DNA of 64,000 nucleotides from CAXBBB01 sp963793245 (GCA_963793245.1 CAWBZG010000002.1:1302001-1366000); one strand, 5' to 3'. Counted from the first letter of the stretch, positions 52,587 through 62,293 are shown. Numbers and translations: made by a program. Notes: generated by a model from the sequence alone, not told the origin.

Positions 52587-55500
52587 ATGTCCGACTTCCT
52601 CTCCGATCCGCTCTGGTACAAAGACGCCGTCATTTACGAACTGCACGTACGCTCGTTTTACGACGCCAACGACGACGGATTCGGCGAATTCCAGGGCCTG
52701 CGAGAGAAGCTGCCGTACCTGGAGCAACTGGGCGTCAACACGCTGTGGCTGCTTCCCTTCCTCGATAGCCCGCTGCGCGACGACGGCTACGACACCGCCG
52801 ATTACTACAATACGCTACCGGTCCACGGCAGCGTCGACGATTTCAAGGCGTTTCTCGACGAAGCGCACGAACGTGGGATGCGCGTCATCACCGAACTGGT
52901 GCTCAACCACACATCGGATCAGCACGCGTGGTTTCAAGAGGCGCGCGACCCGGACAGCGACAAGCACGACTGGTACGTGTGGAGCGAGACCGACGACAAG
53001 TACGACGGCGTCCGCATCATCTTTACCGACACCGAAGTCTCCAACTGGACGTGGGACGCCAAGGCGCAGAAGTACTACTGGCACCGCTTCTTCTCGCACC
53101 AACCCGACCTCAACTTCGACAATCCCGAAGTCGTCGCCGAGATGGAGCGCGTCACGTTTTTCTGGCTCGACATGGGCGTCGACGGGCTGCGGTTGGACGC
53201 GGTCCCCTACCTGTTCGAGCGCGAAGGGACGAGTTGCGAAAACCTGCCCGAAACGCTCGACTACCTGGTCGATCTGCGGAAGGCGATCGAAGCGCGGTAT
53301 GGTCCCGGCAAGCTGATGCTGGCCGAAGCCAACCAGTGGCCCGAGGACACGATTCCGTACTTCTCGGATGGCGAAGGCGTTCAGATGGCCTTCAACTTCC
53401 CCGTCATGCCGCGCCTCTACCTGGCGCTCCAACGCGAGAACCGGCGGCCCATCGTCGAGATGCTCAAACTGACAGAAGACATCCCAGAAGATGCGCAGTG
53501 GGCGATTTTCCTCCGTAACCACGACGAGTTGACGCTCGAAATGGTGACCGACGAGGAGCGCGACTACATGTATAACACGTACGCCGCCGACAGCCGCTTC
53601 CGAATCAACGTCGGCATCCGACGCCGCTTGGCTCCCCTGCTCGACGGCGACCGCAGGCGCATCGAACTGCTCAACGGCTTGCTCTTGTCGATGAAAGGCT
53701 CGCCCGTCCTCTACTACGGCGACGAAATCGGCATGGGCGACGATCCGTTCTTGGGCGACAGAAACGGCGTGAGGACGCCGATGCAGTGGTCGCCGGACAA
53801 GAACGGCGGCTTCTCGCGCGCCGAGCACCACAGACTGTTCATGCCTGCGATCAATCGGGGCGCCTACTCGTACGAGTTCACCAACGTCGAAGACGCCGAG
53901 CGTGATGCCAATAGCCTCCTCCACTGGACGCGCTCGCTGCTCGCCGCCCGCAACCGTCACGGACGCGTGTTTGGCCGTGGCTCATTCGACCTAGTCGACG
54001 TCGACAACCCGGCGATCTTCTCCTACGTCCGCAGCTACGAGGGCGAAAGCGTCTTGGTCGTCGCCAACCTGTCGCGCTTTGCCCAATCCGCCGTCTTGCC
54101 GACCGAGGGTATCGACGGACACGTTCCGGTCGAGATGCTGGGACAAACGCCGTTCCCCGCTATCGGCGATTCCGACTATGCCCTCACGCTCGCCCCGTAT
54201 GGCTTCTTCTGGTTCCGTCTCGACCCGGTCAGCGCAGCGCCTGACGGAGATTCCAGCGAGGACGAAGGCGGAGAACGCCCCACCGATCTGCCGACACTTC
54301 GCGTTGCCGAAGGCCTGCACAACGTGCTCGTCCCGACGATGTCGACGTCGACCGGGCCGGATGATTTCGCACGCGTCCTGCCCGACTTCTTGCTTCGCCA
54401 GCGGTGGTACGGCGCCAAGAGCGCAGGCACGCCGACAGTGAAATTGCGCGACGCCGTCCGCTTGCAAAAGGGCGATCTCCCCGTCTACCTGAGCGAGATC
54501 GAAGCCAACGTCGACGGCTATGCGACACGCTACCAGATTCCTCTGCTTGCGCTTCCAGAATCAGAAGCCGAAGGTTTCCTCGACACCTACGGATCAGCGG
54601 CAATCTGCCACGTCGATGGACCGGACGGCAAGCGCCTGCTGGTCGATGGATCGACGGACGAGCGCTTTTGGTCGTCGTTCGTGCGTTGGTGGCAGAAGGG
54701 CACAAAAGGCCGCTCGCTCCAAGGTCTGTACGTGCCCCGCATGGACAAACTCACCGTCGATGCGGACGACGTACGCGTGCTGAGAAGCGAGCAGAGCAAC
54801 TCGTCGGCCATCGTCGGTGGCAGCCTCTTCGTCAAACTGTTTCGCAGGCTCGAAGAAGGCCACAACCCCGAAGCCGAACTGCTCGGCCACCTGTCGCAGA
54901 CGAGTTTTGCGTTCGCGCCTGAACTCCGTGGCACGCTCACGTTCGAGCGCCCCGAAACGCACACGGTCCTCGCCATCGCTCAGCAGGCACTCGACGCGGA
55001 AGGCGACGGCTGGACTCATGCCCTGGACCTCGTCAACACGTTCTTTGGTCGCGCCCAAGGTCGCACGATTCCTCACGACGAAGAACTGACAGACGAGGCC
55101 GCCGACGTGTTGATCGATGAGTTGGCCCCCGAACTCGTACGCCTCGCCCGTCTGTTGGGCGTGCGCACCGCCGAGATGCATCGCGCCCTCGCCCAGTCGG
55201 ATGCCGACGCACTCACCCCCGCCGATTTCACGTCCGATCATGCGACGGCTCTGGCCGCCCGCGTTCGCCGTGTGCTCCAAGACGCTCGCGACATCCTGAC
55301 CGACGTAGACGGACTCAACGGCGACGCCCTAGACCGCGTCCTCGACAGCCTAGACGAACTCGAATCACTCGGCGAAGGTCGCCGCATCCGCATCCACGGC
55401 GACTACCATTTGGGACAGACTCTAGTCGGCGACGGCGAGGTGTATGTGCTCGACTTTGAAGGCGAACCCGCTCGCTCGCTCGACGAACGCCGCGCCAAAG

Positions 55501-55826
55501 ACAGCCCGTTGCGTGACGTAGCAGGCATGATGCGTTCGCTCGACTATGCCGTCCAGATGGCCTGTCATCGCCTCAGCGGAGACGAGCAAAACGCGCAGTG
55601 GGCCAACCTGCTCTCGGCAACAATCCAGCGTGCATTCGGAGACGCCTACCACAGCGTGGCGGGCATCGATGAACTGCTGCCGGGTTCTGCGTATCGTCGT
55701 CCGCTACTGCGCCTCTACCTGCTCGAAAAGGCCCTGTACGAGTTGGGCTACGAACGCAACCACCGTCCCGACTGGCAATGGCTCCCCGCAAATGCCCTGG
55801 CTCGCATGCTGTCAGAGGGAGCGTGA
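52587..55826 (+). CDS. treS: Trehalose synthase-maltokinase fusion
   Basis: 1,079 residues from the ATG at 52587 (MSDFLSDPLWYKDAVIYEL); an upstream start would overlap the terminator tail. Residues 1-560 are GH13 trehalose synthase (trehalose-maltose isomerase): TELVLNHTSDQHAWFQ, nucleophile GLRLDAVPYL (about 203), Glu in LAEANQWPED (about 246), RNHDELTLEM (about 311). Residues about 600-1079 are a maltokinase: a DFARVLPDFLLRQRWYGAK cap and an aminoglycoside-phosphotransferase-like site RIHGDYHLGQTL (about 937) with LDFEGEPARS (about 955). The two activities channel trehalose to maltose to maltose-1-phosphate for GlgE. The fusion is a known arrangement in several phyla. Confidence 0.95.
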   Translation: MSDFLSDPLWYKDAVIYELHVRSFYDANDDGFGEFQGLREKLPYLEQLGVNTLWLLPFLDSPLRDDGYDTADYYNTLPVHGSVDDFKAFLDEAHERGMRVITELVLNHTSDQHAWFQEARDPDSDKHDWYVWSETDDKYDGVRIIFTDTEVSNWTWDAKAQKYYWHRFFSHQPDLNFDNPEVVAEMERVTFFWLDMGVDGLRLDAVPYLFEREGTSCENLPETLDYLVDLRKAIEARYGPGKLMLAEANQWPEDTIPYFSDGEGVQMAFNFPVMPRLYLALQRENRRPIVEMLKLTEDIPEDAQWAIFLRNHDELTLEMVTDEERDYMYNTYAADSRFRINVGIRRRLAPLLDGDRRRIELLNGLLLSMKGSPVLYYGDEIGMGDDPFLGDRNGVRTPMQWSPDKNGGFSRAEHHRLFMPAINRGAYSYEFTNVEDAERDANSLLHWTRSLLAARNRHGRVFGRGSFDLVDVDNPAIFSYVRSYEGESVLVVANLSRFAQSAVLPTEGIDGHVPVEMLGQTPFPAIGDSDYALTLAPYGFFWFRLDPVSAAPDGDSSEDEGGERPTDLPTLRVAEGLHNVLVPTMSTSTGPDDFARVLPDFLLRQRWYGAKSAGTPTVKLRDAVRLQKGDLPVYLSEIEANVDGYATRYQIPLLALPESEAEGFLDTYGSAAICHVDGPDGKRLLVDGSTDERFWSSFVRWWQKGTKGRSLQGLYVPRMDKLTVDADDVRVLRSEQSNSSAIVGGSLFVKLFRRLEEGHNPEAELLGHLSQTSFAFAPELRGTLTFERPETHTVLAIAQQALDAEGDGWTHALDLVNTFFGRAQGRTIPHDEELTDEAADVLIDELAPELVRLARLLGVRTAEMHRALAQSDADALTPADFTSDHATALAARVRRVLQDARDILTDVDGLNGDALDRVLDSLDELESLGEGRRIRIHGDYHLGQTLVGDGEVYVLDFEGEPARSLDERRAKDSPLRDVAGMMRSLDYAVQMACHRLSGDEQNAQWANLLSATIQRAFGDAYHSVAGIDELLPGSAYRRPLLRLYLLEKALYELGYERNHRPDWQWLPANALARMLSEGA

Positions 55827-55832
55827 CCGGAT

Positions 55833-55868
55833 CCCCCTCCGTTTGTCAAGGCTGGCAAACGGAGGGGG
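55833..55868. terminator. Hairpin between convergent treS and mutase genes
   Basis: A perfect 13-bp stem (ccccctccgtttg / caaacggaggggg) with a 10-base loop. Neither side has a T-run, but the position between convergent genes fits a bidirectional terminator. Confidence 0.6.
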
Positions 55869-55875
55869 CTGTGAG

Positions 55876-57270
55876 TCAGCCTGCCAGTTCCGTTTTAAAC
55901 CGCTCGGCGAGTGCGTCGGCGGCTTCGGGCGAGGGGGCTTCGGTGTAGACGCGGACGATGGGTTCCGTGTTGGACTTGCGCAGGTGTACCCAACCGGTCG
56001 GCAGGTCGATTTTGACACCGTCGACGGTAGAGACTTGCGCGTCTGCATCGGCCTCGTAGGTTGCGGCGATCTTGGCTAGCGCGGAGTCTACGTCGAAGCT
56101 GCGGGCGTCGAGTTTGTGCTTGCCCATGTGGTAAGTCGGAAGGCTAGCGTGCCACTCGGACATGGCAATGCCTTCGGTTGCCAGGTGCGTCAAAATGAGG
56201 GCGACGCCGACGAGGGCGTCGCGGCCATAGTGGAGATCGGGCAGGATGACGCCGCCGTTGCCCTCGCCGCCCAGAACCGCATCCACTTCCTTCATCCTCT
56301 CGACGACGTTGATCTCGCCGACGGCGCTGCGATAGGTCTGCTGACCGTGCTTTTTGGCTACGTCCTCTATGGCTCGGCTCGACGACAGGTTGGTTGCGAA
56401 CGGTCCTGACTTATGCTTCCACAAGAAATCGGCAGCGGCGACCTGGGTCAGTTCTTCGGACACGTAGGTCCCTCCATCAGCGACGAGCGCCAGGCGGTCG
56501 GCGTCGGGGTCGACGACGATCCCCAGATCGCACCCTTGCTCTCCAACTGCGCTGATGATGCCCGTCAGGTGCTGCGGCAGCGGCTCGGCAACGTGCGAGA
56601 AGCGGCCCGTAGGCTCGCAGTTGAGGCAGACGATGTCGGTTACGCCCAGCGCGTTGAGCAGAGCCGGGATCGCAACCCCACCGACCGAGTCAATCCCGTC
56701 GACGGCCACTTTGAAACCGCGCGCCTTGATCTTGGCTGCGTCGACGTAGGGAAGCGCGAGGATCGCGTCGATGTGGGCTTGGAGGAAGTCCTTTTGCTCG
56801 TAGCTGCCTAGCGCGAGGTAATCGGCGGTCGTTGGCTCGTCGTCAGCGAGGGCCTGCATGTCGCGCGCCTGATCGGGCGACAAAAACTCGCCCTTCTCAT
56901 TGAGCAGTTTGAGCGCGTTCCACTCAGCCGGATTGTGCGAGGCCGAGAAGATGATGCCGCCCGCTGCCTGCTCGAACAAGACCGCCATCTCGACCGTCGG
57001 CGTGCTCGCCAGACCTGCGTCGACTACGTCGATGCCCGCACTCCGCAGCGTCGCCGCCACGAGTTGACTCACGACATCGCCCGACACGCGCGCGTCGCGT
57101 CCGATGACGACTTTGGGATCGCGTCCGGTCGTCTTGCACTGCTGCAAGATCCACGTGGCGTAGGCGCCTGCGTACTTGGTGAGCGTGGGCACGTCGAGAC
57201 CAGCGGCCCAGATGCCCCGAATGCCGGAGATCGAGACCATGAGAGTTTTTTGCGGCGCTTCGGAAGACAT
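55876..57270 (-). CDS. Phosphoglucosamine/phosphohexomutase
   Basis: 464 residues from the ATG at 57270 (MSSEAPQKTLMVSISG). Alpha-D-phosphohexomutase family: an N-terminal SGIRGIWA loop, the phosphoserine loop FSASHNPAEWNALK (about 108), the metal loop VVDPDADRLALV (about 255), the sugar loop GEGNGGVI and the C-terminal phosphate-binding RKSNTEPIVRVYTEA. Members convert glucosamine-6-P, glucose-6-P or mannose-6-P to the 1-phosphates. The glucan-cluster setting suggests glucose or mannose, while the sequence alone resembles GlmM/ManB-type enzymes; substrate undecided. Confidence 0.9.
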   Translation of the reverse strand: MSSEAPQKTLMVSISGIRGIWAAGLDVPTLTKYAGAYATWILQQCKTTGRDPKVVIGRDARVSGDVVSQLVAATLRSAGIDVVDAGLASTPTVEMAVLFEQAAGGIIFSASHNPAEWNALKLLNEKGEFLSPDQARDMQALADDEPTTADYLALGSYEQKDFLQAHIDAILALPYVDAAKIKARGFKVAVDGIDSVGGVAIPALLNALGVTDIVCLNCEPTGRFSHVAEPLPQHLTGIISAVGEQGCDLGIVVDPDADRLALVADGGTYVSEELTQVAAADFLWKHKSGPFATNLSSSRAIEDVAKKHGQQTYRSAVGEINVVERMKEVDAVLGGEGNGGVILPDLHYGRDALVGVALILTHLATEGIAMSEWHASLPTYHMGKHKLDARSFDVDSALAKIAATYEADADAQVSTVDGVKIDLPTGWVHLRKSNTEPIVRVYTEAPSPEAADALAERFKTELAG

Positions 57271-57352
57271 GATCAGAGGGTGAGTTCGAGTTGAGACTAG
57301 CGGCACTACCAAGGCGGCGGGGTTGATCCGACCGAAGTAGATTTCCGGCGCG

Positions 57353-57384
57353 GACCTGACAGGTCACCCGCGACCTGCCAGGTC
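57353..57384. promoter_or_regulatory. Two tandem 13-bp palindromes (GACCTG-N-CAGGTC)
   Basis: GACCTGACAGGTC at 57353-57365 and GACCTGCCAGGTC at 57372-57384, centres 19 bp apart, in the gap between the mutase and ctaA. They could be a two-site operator for the divergent genes. Alternatively they are the ACCTGnCAGGT repeat that, from memory, is dispersed in many Bacteroidota genomes. Confidence 0.5.
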
Positions 57385-57470
57385 TCCCGTGTGGCCCTTC
57401 GCCTGCTATTTGCGAAACGGAAACTCAAGCGTCAGGTACCTTTCTGCGTAGACTTTACGCCCTCTAACAC

Positions 57471-58445
57471 GTGTCGCAGCAGACGCTATCCCAACGCCGG
57501 TTCGTCCGCTACGCGTGGGGCGTCGTGGGATACCTCGTGCTGGTGATCTTGTGGGGCGCGTTCGTCCGGGCAACGGGGTCAGGCGCGGGCTGCGGCGCGC
57601 ACTGGCCGCTGTGCAACGGCGACATCGTGCCTCAGTCGCCGACGATGGAGACGATCATCGAACTCTCTCATCGGCTCACAAGCGCCCTCGCGGGCTTCCT
57701 GATTATTGGATTGGTCGTCTGGGCCGTCCGAGCATTCGAGAAAGGCCACCCGGCTCGGCGGGCGGCGTGGTTCTCGCTCTTCTTTGTGATCACCGAAGGC
57801 GCCATTGGAGCGGGCATTGTGCTCTTCGAGTGGGTCGCCCACGACACGTCGACGGCGCGCATCTACTCCATCGCCGCGCATCTGGTCAACACGTTCATCC
57901 TCGTCGCCTGGCTGGTGCGAACGGCGTGGTGGGCGCAGGGTCACGCGCGTCCAACGTGGCGCGTCGACGGACGATGGGTGGCTCCGGCGCTCTCGGTCGC
58001 TGGACTGGTCGGCCTTACGCTCGTCGTCAGCACGATGGGCGCGGTCACGGCGCTGGGCGATACCCTGTTCAAAGCCGACTCGACGGCTCAGGTGTTGGGG
58101 CAGGCGCTTGACAGCGGCGCGCATCCGTTGCAGCAACTCCGCGTCTACCACCCGTTGTTGGCAACGTTACTCGTCGGCTGGACGTTCGTCGCGATCCCGC
58201 GTATCCAGTCGGCGTTCGCTGGCGTTTGGGTGCAGCGATGGGGCACCGTCGTCGTCGCGACTGGCTTTGCGCAACTCGCCATCGGCTTGCTCAACATTTG
58301 GCTCAAGGCACCTGTCTGGATGCAACTCGTTCATCTGCTGCTCGCCGACGTGTTCTGGATTGGCCTGATCTTGTTCGCGTCGCAAGCACTCTCCCATCCG
58401 GCGCGCGTACGTGACACCGCCGTACACCACGCCGTCCCTGCATGA
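57471..58445 (+). CDS. ctaA: Haem A synthase
   Basis: 324 residues from a GTG, COX15/CtaA family with about eight membrane helices. Visible: WGAFVRATGSGAGCGAHWPLCNGD (family glutamate-region analogue and the conserved cysteine pair), a haem-ligand histidine in IIELSHRLTSA, later AAHLVNTF and YHPLLATLLVGW. It oxidises haem O to haem A for aa3-type oxidase. Its stop overlaps the ctaB start. Confidence 0.93.
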   Translation: MSQQTLSQRRFVRYAWGVVGYLVLVILWGAFVRATGSGAGCGAHWPLCNGDIVPQSPTMETIIELSHRLTSALAGFLIIGLVVWAVRAFEKGHPARRAAWFSLFFVITEGAIGAGIVLFEWVAHDTSTARIYSIAAHLVNTFILVAWLVRTAWWAQGHARPTWRVDGRWVAPALSVAGLVGLTLVVSTMGAVTALGDTLFKADSTAQVLGQALDSGAHPLQQLRVYHPLLATLLVGWTFVAIPRIQSAFAGVWVQRWGTVVVATGFAQLAIGLLNIWLKAPVWMQLVHLLLADVFWIGLILFASQALSHPARVRDTAVHHAVPA

Positions 58446-59389
58446 CCGACTCTCCCGACCGCACTGACGCACCCACCGTCGACCCATCCGCGCAGACCGC
58501 TCGCTTTCTGCAGGCGACATCGCCGACGCTCGCCCGCGATCTGTGGTCGATGACCAAGCCCGAGATCACCTTTCTAGTCGTCTTGTCGACCGTCGCTGGA
58601 TTTGCACTGGGTAGTCTGGATGGTGTCGCCGGCTGGGTGATGCTGTGGGCGGTCGTCGGTACGGCGTTGTGCAGTGCGGGCGGCGCTGTCCTCAATCACT
58701 GGCTGGAGCGCGACCTGGACGCCGGAATGCGTCGGACCGAAGCGCGACCGATTCCATCGGGACGCATCAGCGAACGGGCGGCGATGTATTGGGGCCTTGG
58801 GCTGGCGAGCGCGGGCGTCGGCATTCTCTGTCCCCTCGTCAACCCGCCGACGGGCATGCTGGCGATCCTCACGCTGGCGCTCTACCTCTGGGTGTACACG
58901 CCGCTCAAACGCCGGACGCCCCTCAACACGCTCGTCGGTACGATTCCCGGAGCGTTGCCCGCGCTGGGCGGATACGTTGCCGCGACGGGGCAACTGGGCG
59001 CGTTGGGCTGGGCCGTCTTTGCCCTCCTCGTTGCCTGGCAAATCCCGCACTTCCTGTCGCTCGCGTGGATGTACCGCAAGGACTATGCGCGCGGCGGCTT
59101 TGCGATGAGCACGACGATGGACGAACGCGGTACGTCGACCGCCGTCTGGATCATCGCGTTCACCGTCCTCACGATCGCGTGCAGCCTGCTTCCGTGGACG
59201 ATGGGAGCGGCGACGTGGATCTACGCGATTCTAGCAACAGTTCTGGGGCTGCCGTTCCTGCGCGCATCGGTCGCCTTTTGGTCGGATCGCTCGAATGCGC
59301 AGGCCAAGCGTGTACTCAAAGCGTCCGTGATGTACATCCCGCTGCTCGTCGTGGCGCTGGTCGTGGACGTGCTGTGGATCGCGTCGTGA
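58442..59389 (+). CDS. ctaB: Protohaem IX farnesyltransferase
   Basis: 315 residues, UbiA superfamily with about nine membrane helices. Prenyl-diphosphate-binding motif NHWLERDLDAGMRRTEARP (NxxxDxxxD) near residue 80 and a second aspartate-rich block YRKDYARGGFAMSTTMDERG near 205. It converts haem B to haem O. The ATG overlaps the ctaA stop (ATGA); its own stop overlaps the ABC gene start (GTGA). Confidence 0.95.
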   Translation: MTDSPDRTDAPTVDPSAQTARFLQATSPTLARDLWSMTKPEITFLVVLSTVAGFALGSLDGVAGWVMLWAVVGTALCSAGGAVLNHWLERDLDAGMRRTEARPIPSGRISERAAMYWGLGLASAGVGILCPLVNPPTGMLAILTLALYLWVYTPLKRRTPLNTLVGTIPGALPALGGYVAATGQLGALGWAVFALLVAWQIPHFLSLAWMYRKDYARGGFAMSTTMDERGTSTAVWIIAFTVLTIACSLLPWTMGAATWIYAILATVLGLPFLRASVAFWSDRSNAQAKRVLKASVMYIPLLVVALVVDVLWIAS

Positions 59390-60339
59390 GCGCGGGAAAG
59401 GCGCTGGAAGCGGTCGGCGTTTCGTATCGATATGGATCCGGCGACGACTCCGTGACGGCGCTGGATGACGTATCGCTGACGGTTCGGCCGGGCGAGTTGC
59501 ACGCGCTACTTGGTCCCAACGGATCGGGAAAGACGACGCTGTTCAAGATCGCGTCGACACTGCTGCGTCCAGACACGGGGACGATGTCGATTGGAGGATG
59601 CGACGTGGCGCGCGACCCAGGCGGTGTGCGGCAGCGACTGGGCGTAGTCTTTCAATCCGTTGCCCTCGATGAGCAGTTGACGTTGGCGGAGAACCTGCGC
59701 ACCCAAGCCGCGCTCTACGGTATGAACCGAAAGCAGGCCCGCGAACGAGCCGACGACCTGACCCAGGCGCTCGAACTCAACGCCTACTCAGACCGCCGCG
59801 TGTCGACCTTGTCCGGCGGGGAGAGGCGACGCGGCGACCTCGCACGCGGCCTGCTCCACCGCCCCGCCCTTCTGCTACTCGACGAGCCGACGACCGCCCT
59901 CGACCCGTCGGCCAGGCGCCTCTTCCTCGACGTGCTCGCTGACATCCGCCGCAACGAGAAGACCGCGATCCTGATGGCGACCCACCTGCTCGAAGAAGCC
60001 GACGACGCGGAGCACGTCACGATCCTAGACAAAGGACGCGTAGCCACGACAGGCACGCCCGACGCCCTGCGCGACGCGTTAGGTACGTCTGTCCTCTGGA
60101 TCACACCCGCCACTGACTCGGCCCACCTCTTTACTGCCGAAGCACTCTCCGTCGAAGCCTCCGACCTGCATCACGCAAGCGGGAAAATCGGCATCGGACA
60201 CCGCGAACCTGCCCGATTGCTCGCACGCCTAGCCCAAGCACACCCCGACGCCATCGCCGAAGCGACGCTGCGTCGCCCGACACTCGAAGACGCCTTTCTC
60301 GCCGCGACCGGCAACGCGCTCCACTCCCCGACCTCGTGA
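59386..60339 (+). CDS. ABC transporter ATP-binding protein
   Basis: 317 residues from the GTG overlapping the ctaB stop; the open frame runs back through ctaB as a shadow. Walker A GPNGSGKTT (about 44), Q-loop VVFQSVALDEQLT, signature STLSGGERRRGDLARG, Walker B LLLLDEPTTALDP and a C-terminal domain of about 80 residues typical of the CcmA/NatA DrrA-like exporters. Works with the next gene. Its tight coupling to ctaAB suggests export linked to oxidase maturation (inference). Confidence 0.93.
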   Translation: MSAGKALEAVGVSYRYGSGDDSVTALDDVSLTVRPGELHALLGPNGSGKTTLFKIASTLLRPDTGTMSIGGCDVARDPGGVRQRLGVVFQSVALDEQLTLAENLRTQAALYGMNRKQARERADDLTQALELNAYSDRRVSTLSGGERRRGDLARGLLHRPALLLLDEPTTALDPSARRLFLDVLADIRRNEKTAILMATHLLEEADDAEHVTILDKGRVATTGTPDALRDALGTSVLWITPATDSAHLFTAEALSVEASDLHHASGKIGIGHREPARLLARLAQAHPDAIAEATLRRPTLEDAFLAATGNALHSPTS

Positions 60340-61124
60340 CGACTGCCCTCCCCACTATCGGCGCGCTGTGGACACGCGAAGTGCGCAAGTTCGTCCGCGA
60401 ACGCAGCCGCATCATCGGCGCGCTGGTGCAACCGCTGGCGTTCTGGTTGCTGCTCGGGCTAGGTTTTGGTGGGACGTTCCAGATGCCTGCATCGGAGTTG
60501 AGCGGCGCTAGCGACCTCGACTATCTCGCCTACCTCTTTCCGGGTATCCTCACGCTAGTCGCCCTGTTCACCGCCATCTTTTCGACGATCTACGTCGTCG
60601 ACGAGCGGCAGAGTGGATTCTTGCAGGCGGCCTTGGTGTCACCCGCGCCGCGCTGGGCGGTCACGCTGGGGAGTCTGTTGGGCGGTACGAGTTTGTCGGT
60701 CGTGCAAGGTGCGCTGTTTTTGGCTGCGGCTCCCTTCGCTGGATTTGTGTTAGGCCTCGGCGGAATCGTGCTGGGGCTGGTGACGCTCGGCCTGCTGGCG
60801 CTGGCGTTCTCGTCGTTGGGCTACGTGATCGCTTGGAAAGTGAGCACGACACGAGGCTTCCACGGGCTGATGAACGCCGTCCTGTTGCCGCTGTGGTTCG
60901 TCTCAGGCGCGGCGTTTCCGCCCGGCGGCGCTCCGGCGGCGCTGTCGTGGGCGATTCGGCTCAACCCGGTACACTACGGCGTCGAGACGCTACGCGCTGC
61001 GCTCTACCTGCCCGGTGGGTCGCCGGTCGATGGCCCGTCTATCGTCCTCGGTTTCGGCATCACGTTGGGATTCGCACTGGCAATGCTAGCCTGGGCCACT
61101 TCCGTCACGCGCCGCCCAGCCTGA
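60336..61124 (+). CDS. ABC-2 type transporter permease
   Basis: 262 residues from a GTG overlapping the preceding stop (GTGA). Six hydrophobic helices: LVQPLAFWLLLGLGFGG, YLFPGILTLVALFTAIFSTIYVV, and later ones. The ABC-2 signature MNAVLLPLWFVSGAAFPPGG and AIRLNPVHYGVETLRAALY is clear. Fourth gene of the ctaA-ctaB-ABC-ABC chain. Confidence 0.92.
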   Translation: MTTALPTIGALWTREVRKFVRERSRIIGALVQPLAFWLLLGLGFGGTFQMPASELSGASDLDYLAYLFPGILTLVALFTAIFSTIYVVDERQSGFLQAALVSPAPRWAVTLGSLLGGTSLSVVQGALFLAAAPFAGFVLGLGGIVLGLVTLGLLALAFSSLGYVIAWKVSTTRGFHGLMNAVLLPLWFVSGAAFPPGGAPAALSWAIRLNPVHYGVETLRAALYLPGGSPVDGPSIVLGFGITLGFALAMLAWATSVTRRPA

Positions 61125-61159
61125 CGAACCGCGCACGCCGCTCACGCATTCTCTCGGTT

Positions 61160-62227
61160 ATGGAAGCCACACCTCTCCCCAACCTGCTCTCCCTGGGCCG
61201 CGCTGACCTCGCGCGCGTCGTTAAGCAAGCCGGGCAACCGTCGTTTCGTACCGATCAACTCGTCCGCTGGATTTGGAATCGTCGCGCGGCTTCGGTCGAC
61301 GAGATGGACAACCTGCCCAAAAAGCTGCGTGCCCACTTTGACGCGCACTTCCGGCTCGAACTTCCCACGATCACCCGGTTGCAACGGGCGACGGACCGCA
61401 CGATTAAGGCGCTCATTCGGCTGGACAGCGGACGGCAAGTCGAAACCGTCCTCATCCCTGACTTCGACGACGACGGTGCGGCAAAACGACTGACAGTCTG
61501 TGTGTCGAGCCAGGTTGGATGCGCGATGGCGTGCTCGTTCTGCGCAACGGGCACGATGGGCTTTCACCAGAACCTGACGCCGGGCGAGATCGCCAACCAA
61601 GTGACGGCGATGGACGCGCTGGCTCATGAGCACTTCGGGGCAGGCGTGACCAACGTCGTGTTCATGGGCATGGGTGAGCCGATGCTCAACCTCGCCAACG
61701 TCGTCGCCGCTCTGGACCTGATGACGTCGGACGATGCCATTGGACTCACAGCTAAGCGGATCACAGTCTCGACTGTCGGACTGGCCCGTCGTATCCGCGA
61801 CTTCGCCGACCTCAATCTCAAAGTCCGGCTCGCTGTCTCGCTCCATGCGCCGGACGATGTCAAGCGCAGTCGCATCATGCCGGTCAACCGCAGCGAGGCG
61901 ACGGATTTGACAGCGCTGCGCGAAGCCTTGCAGCACTACTACCGCACGACCGGCCTGCCGATCACCTACGAGTATTGCATGTTCGCAGGCTACAACGATG
62001 GCGAGAACGACGCACGCGCCCTTGCCCGCGTCTCCGGCTGGGTGCCCTCCAAGGTCAACCTGATTATGTACAACCCGGTCGAAGGCCTCGACTTCCAGCC
62101 GTCGGACGAGGCAACACTCGACCGATTTCTGGGCATTCTAGCGAGTAAGCGCATCACCGTTACGGTTCGCCGAAGCCGAGGCCAAGACATCGACGCGGCG
62201 TGCGGGCAGTTGGCGATCGCAGGGTAG
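61160..62227 (+). CDS. rlmN: 23S rRNA/tRNA adenine-C2 methyltransferase RlmN
   Basis: 355 residues from the ATG at 61160 (MEATPLPNLLSLGRADL); the frame upstream is a shadow in the permease gene. Radical SAM CxxxCxxC in GCAMACSFCATG (about 121), GMGEPMLNL, methyl-carrying cysteine region near the C-terminus RRSRGQDIDAACGQL, and the catalytic cysteine in QDIDAAC. It methylates A2503 in 23S rRNA and A37 in some tRNAs. Confidence 0.96.
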   Translation: MEATPLPNLLSLGRADLARVVKQAGQPSFRTDQLVRWIWNRRAASVDEMDNLPKKLRAHFDAHFRLELPTITRLQRATDRTIKALIRLDSGRQVETVLIPDFDDDGAAKRLTVCVSSQVGCAMACSFCATGTMGFHQNLTPGEIANQVTAMDALAHEHFGAGVTNVVFMGMGEPMLNLANVVAALDLMTSDDAIGLTAKRITVSTVGLARRIRDFADLNLKVRLAVSLHAPDDVKRSRIMPVNRSEATDLTALREALQHYYRTTGLPITYEYCMFAGYNDGENDARALARVSGWVPSKVNLIMYNPVEGLDFQPSDEATLDRFLGILASKRITVTVRRSRGQDIDAACGQLAIAG

Positions 62228-62293
62228 CAGAGCAGATTACCGGCGCGCTACGTGTCGGCGCGAACCGCGCATGAGCATTGGGATAGATCAGGC

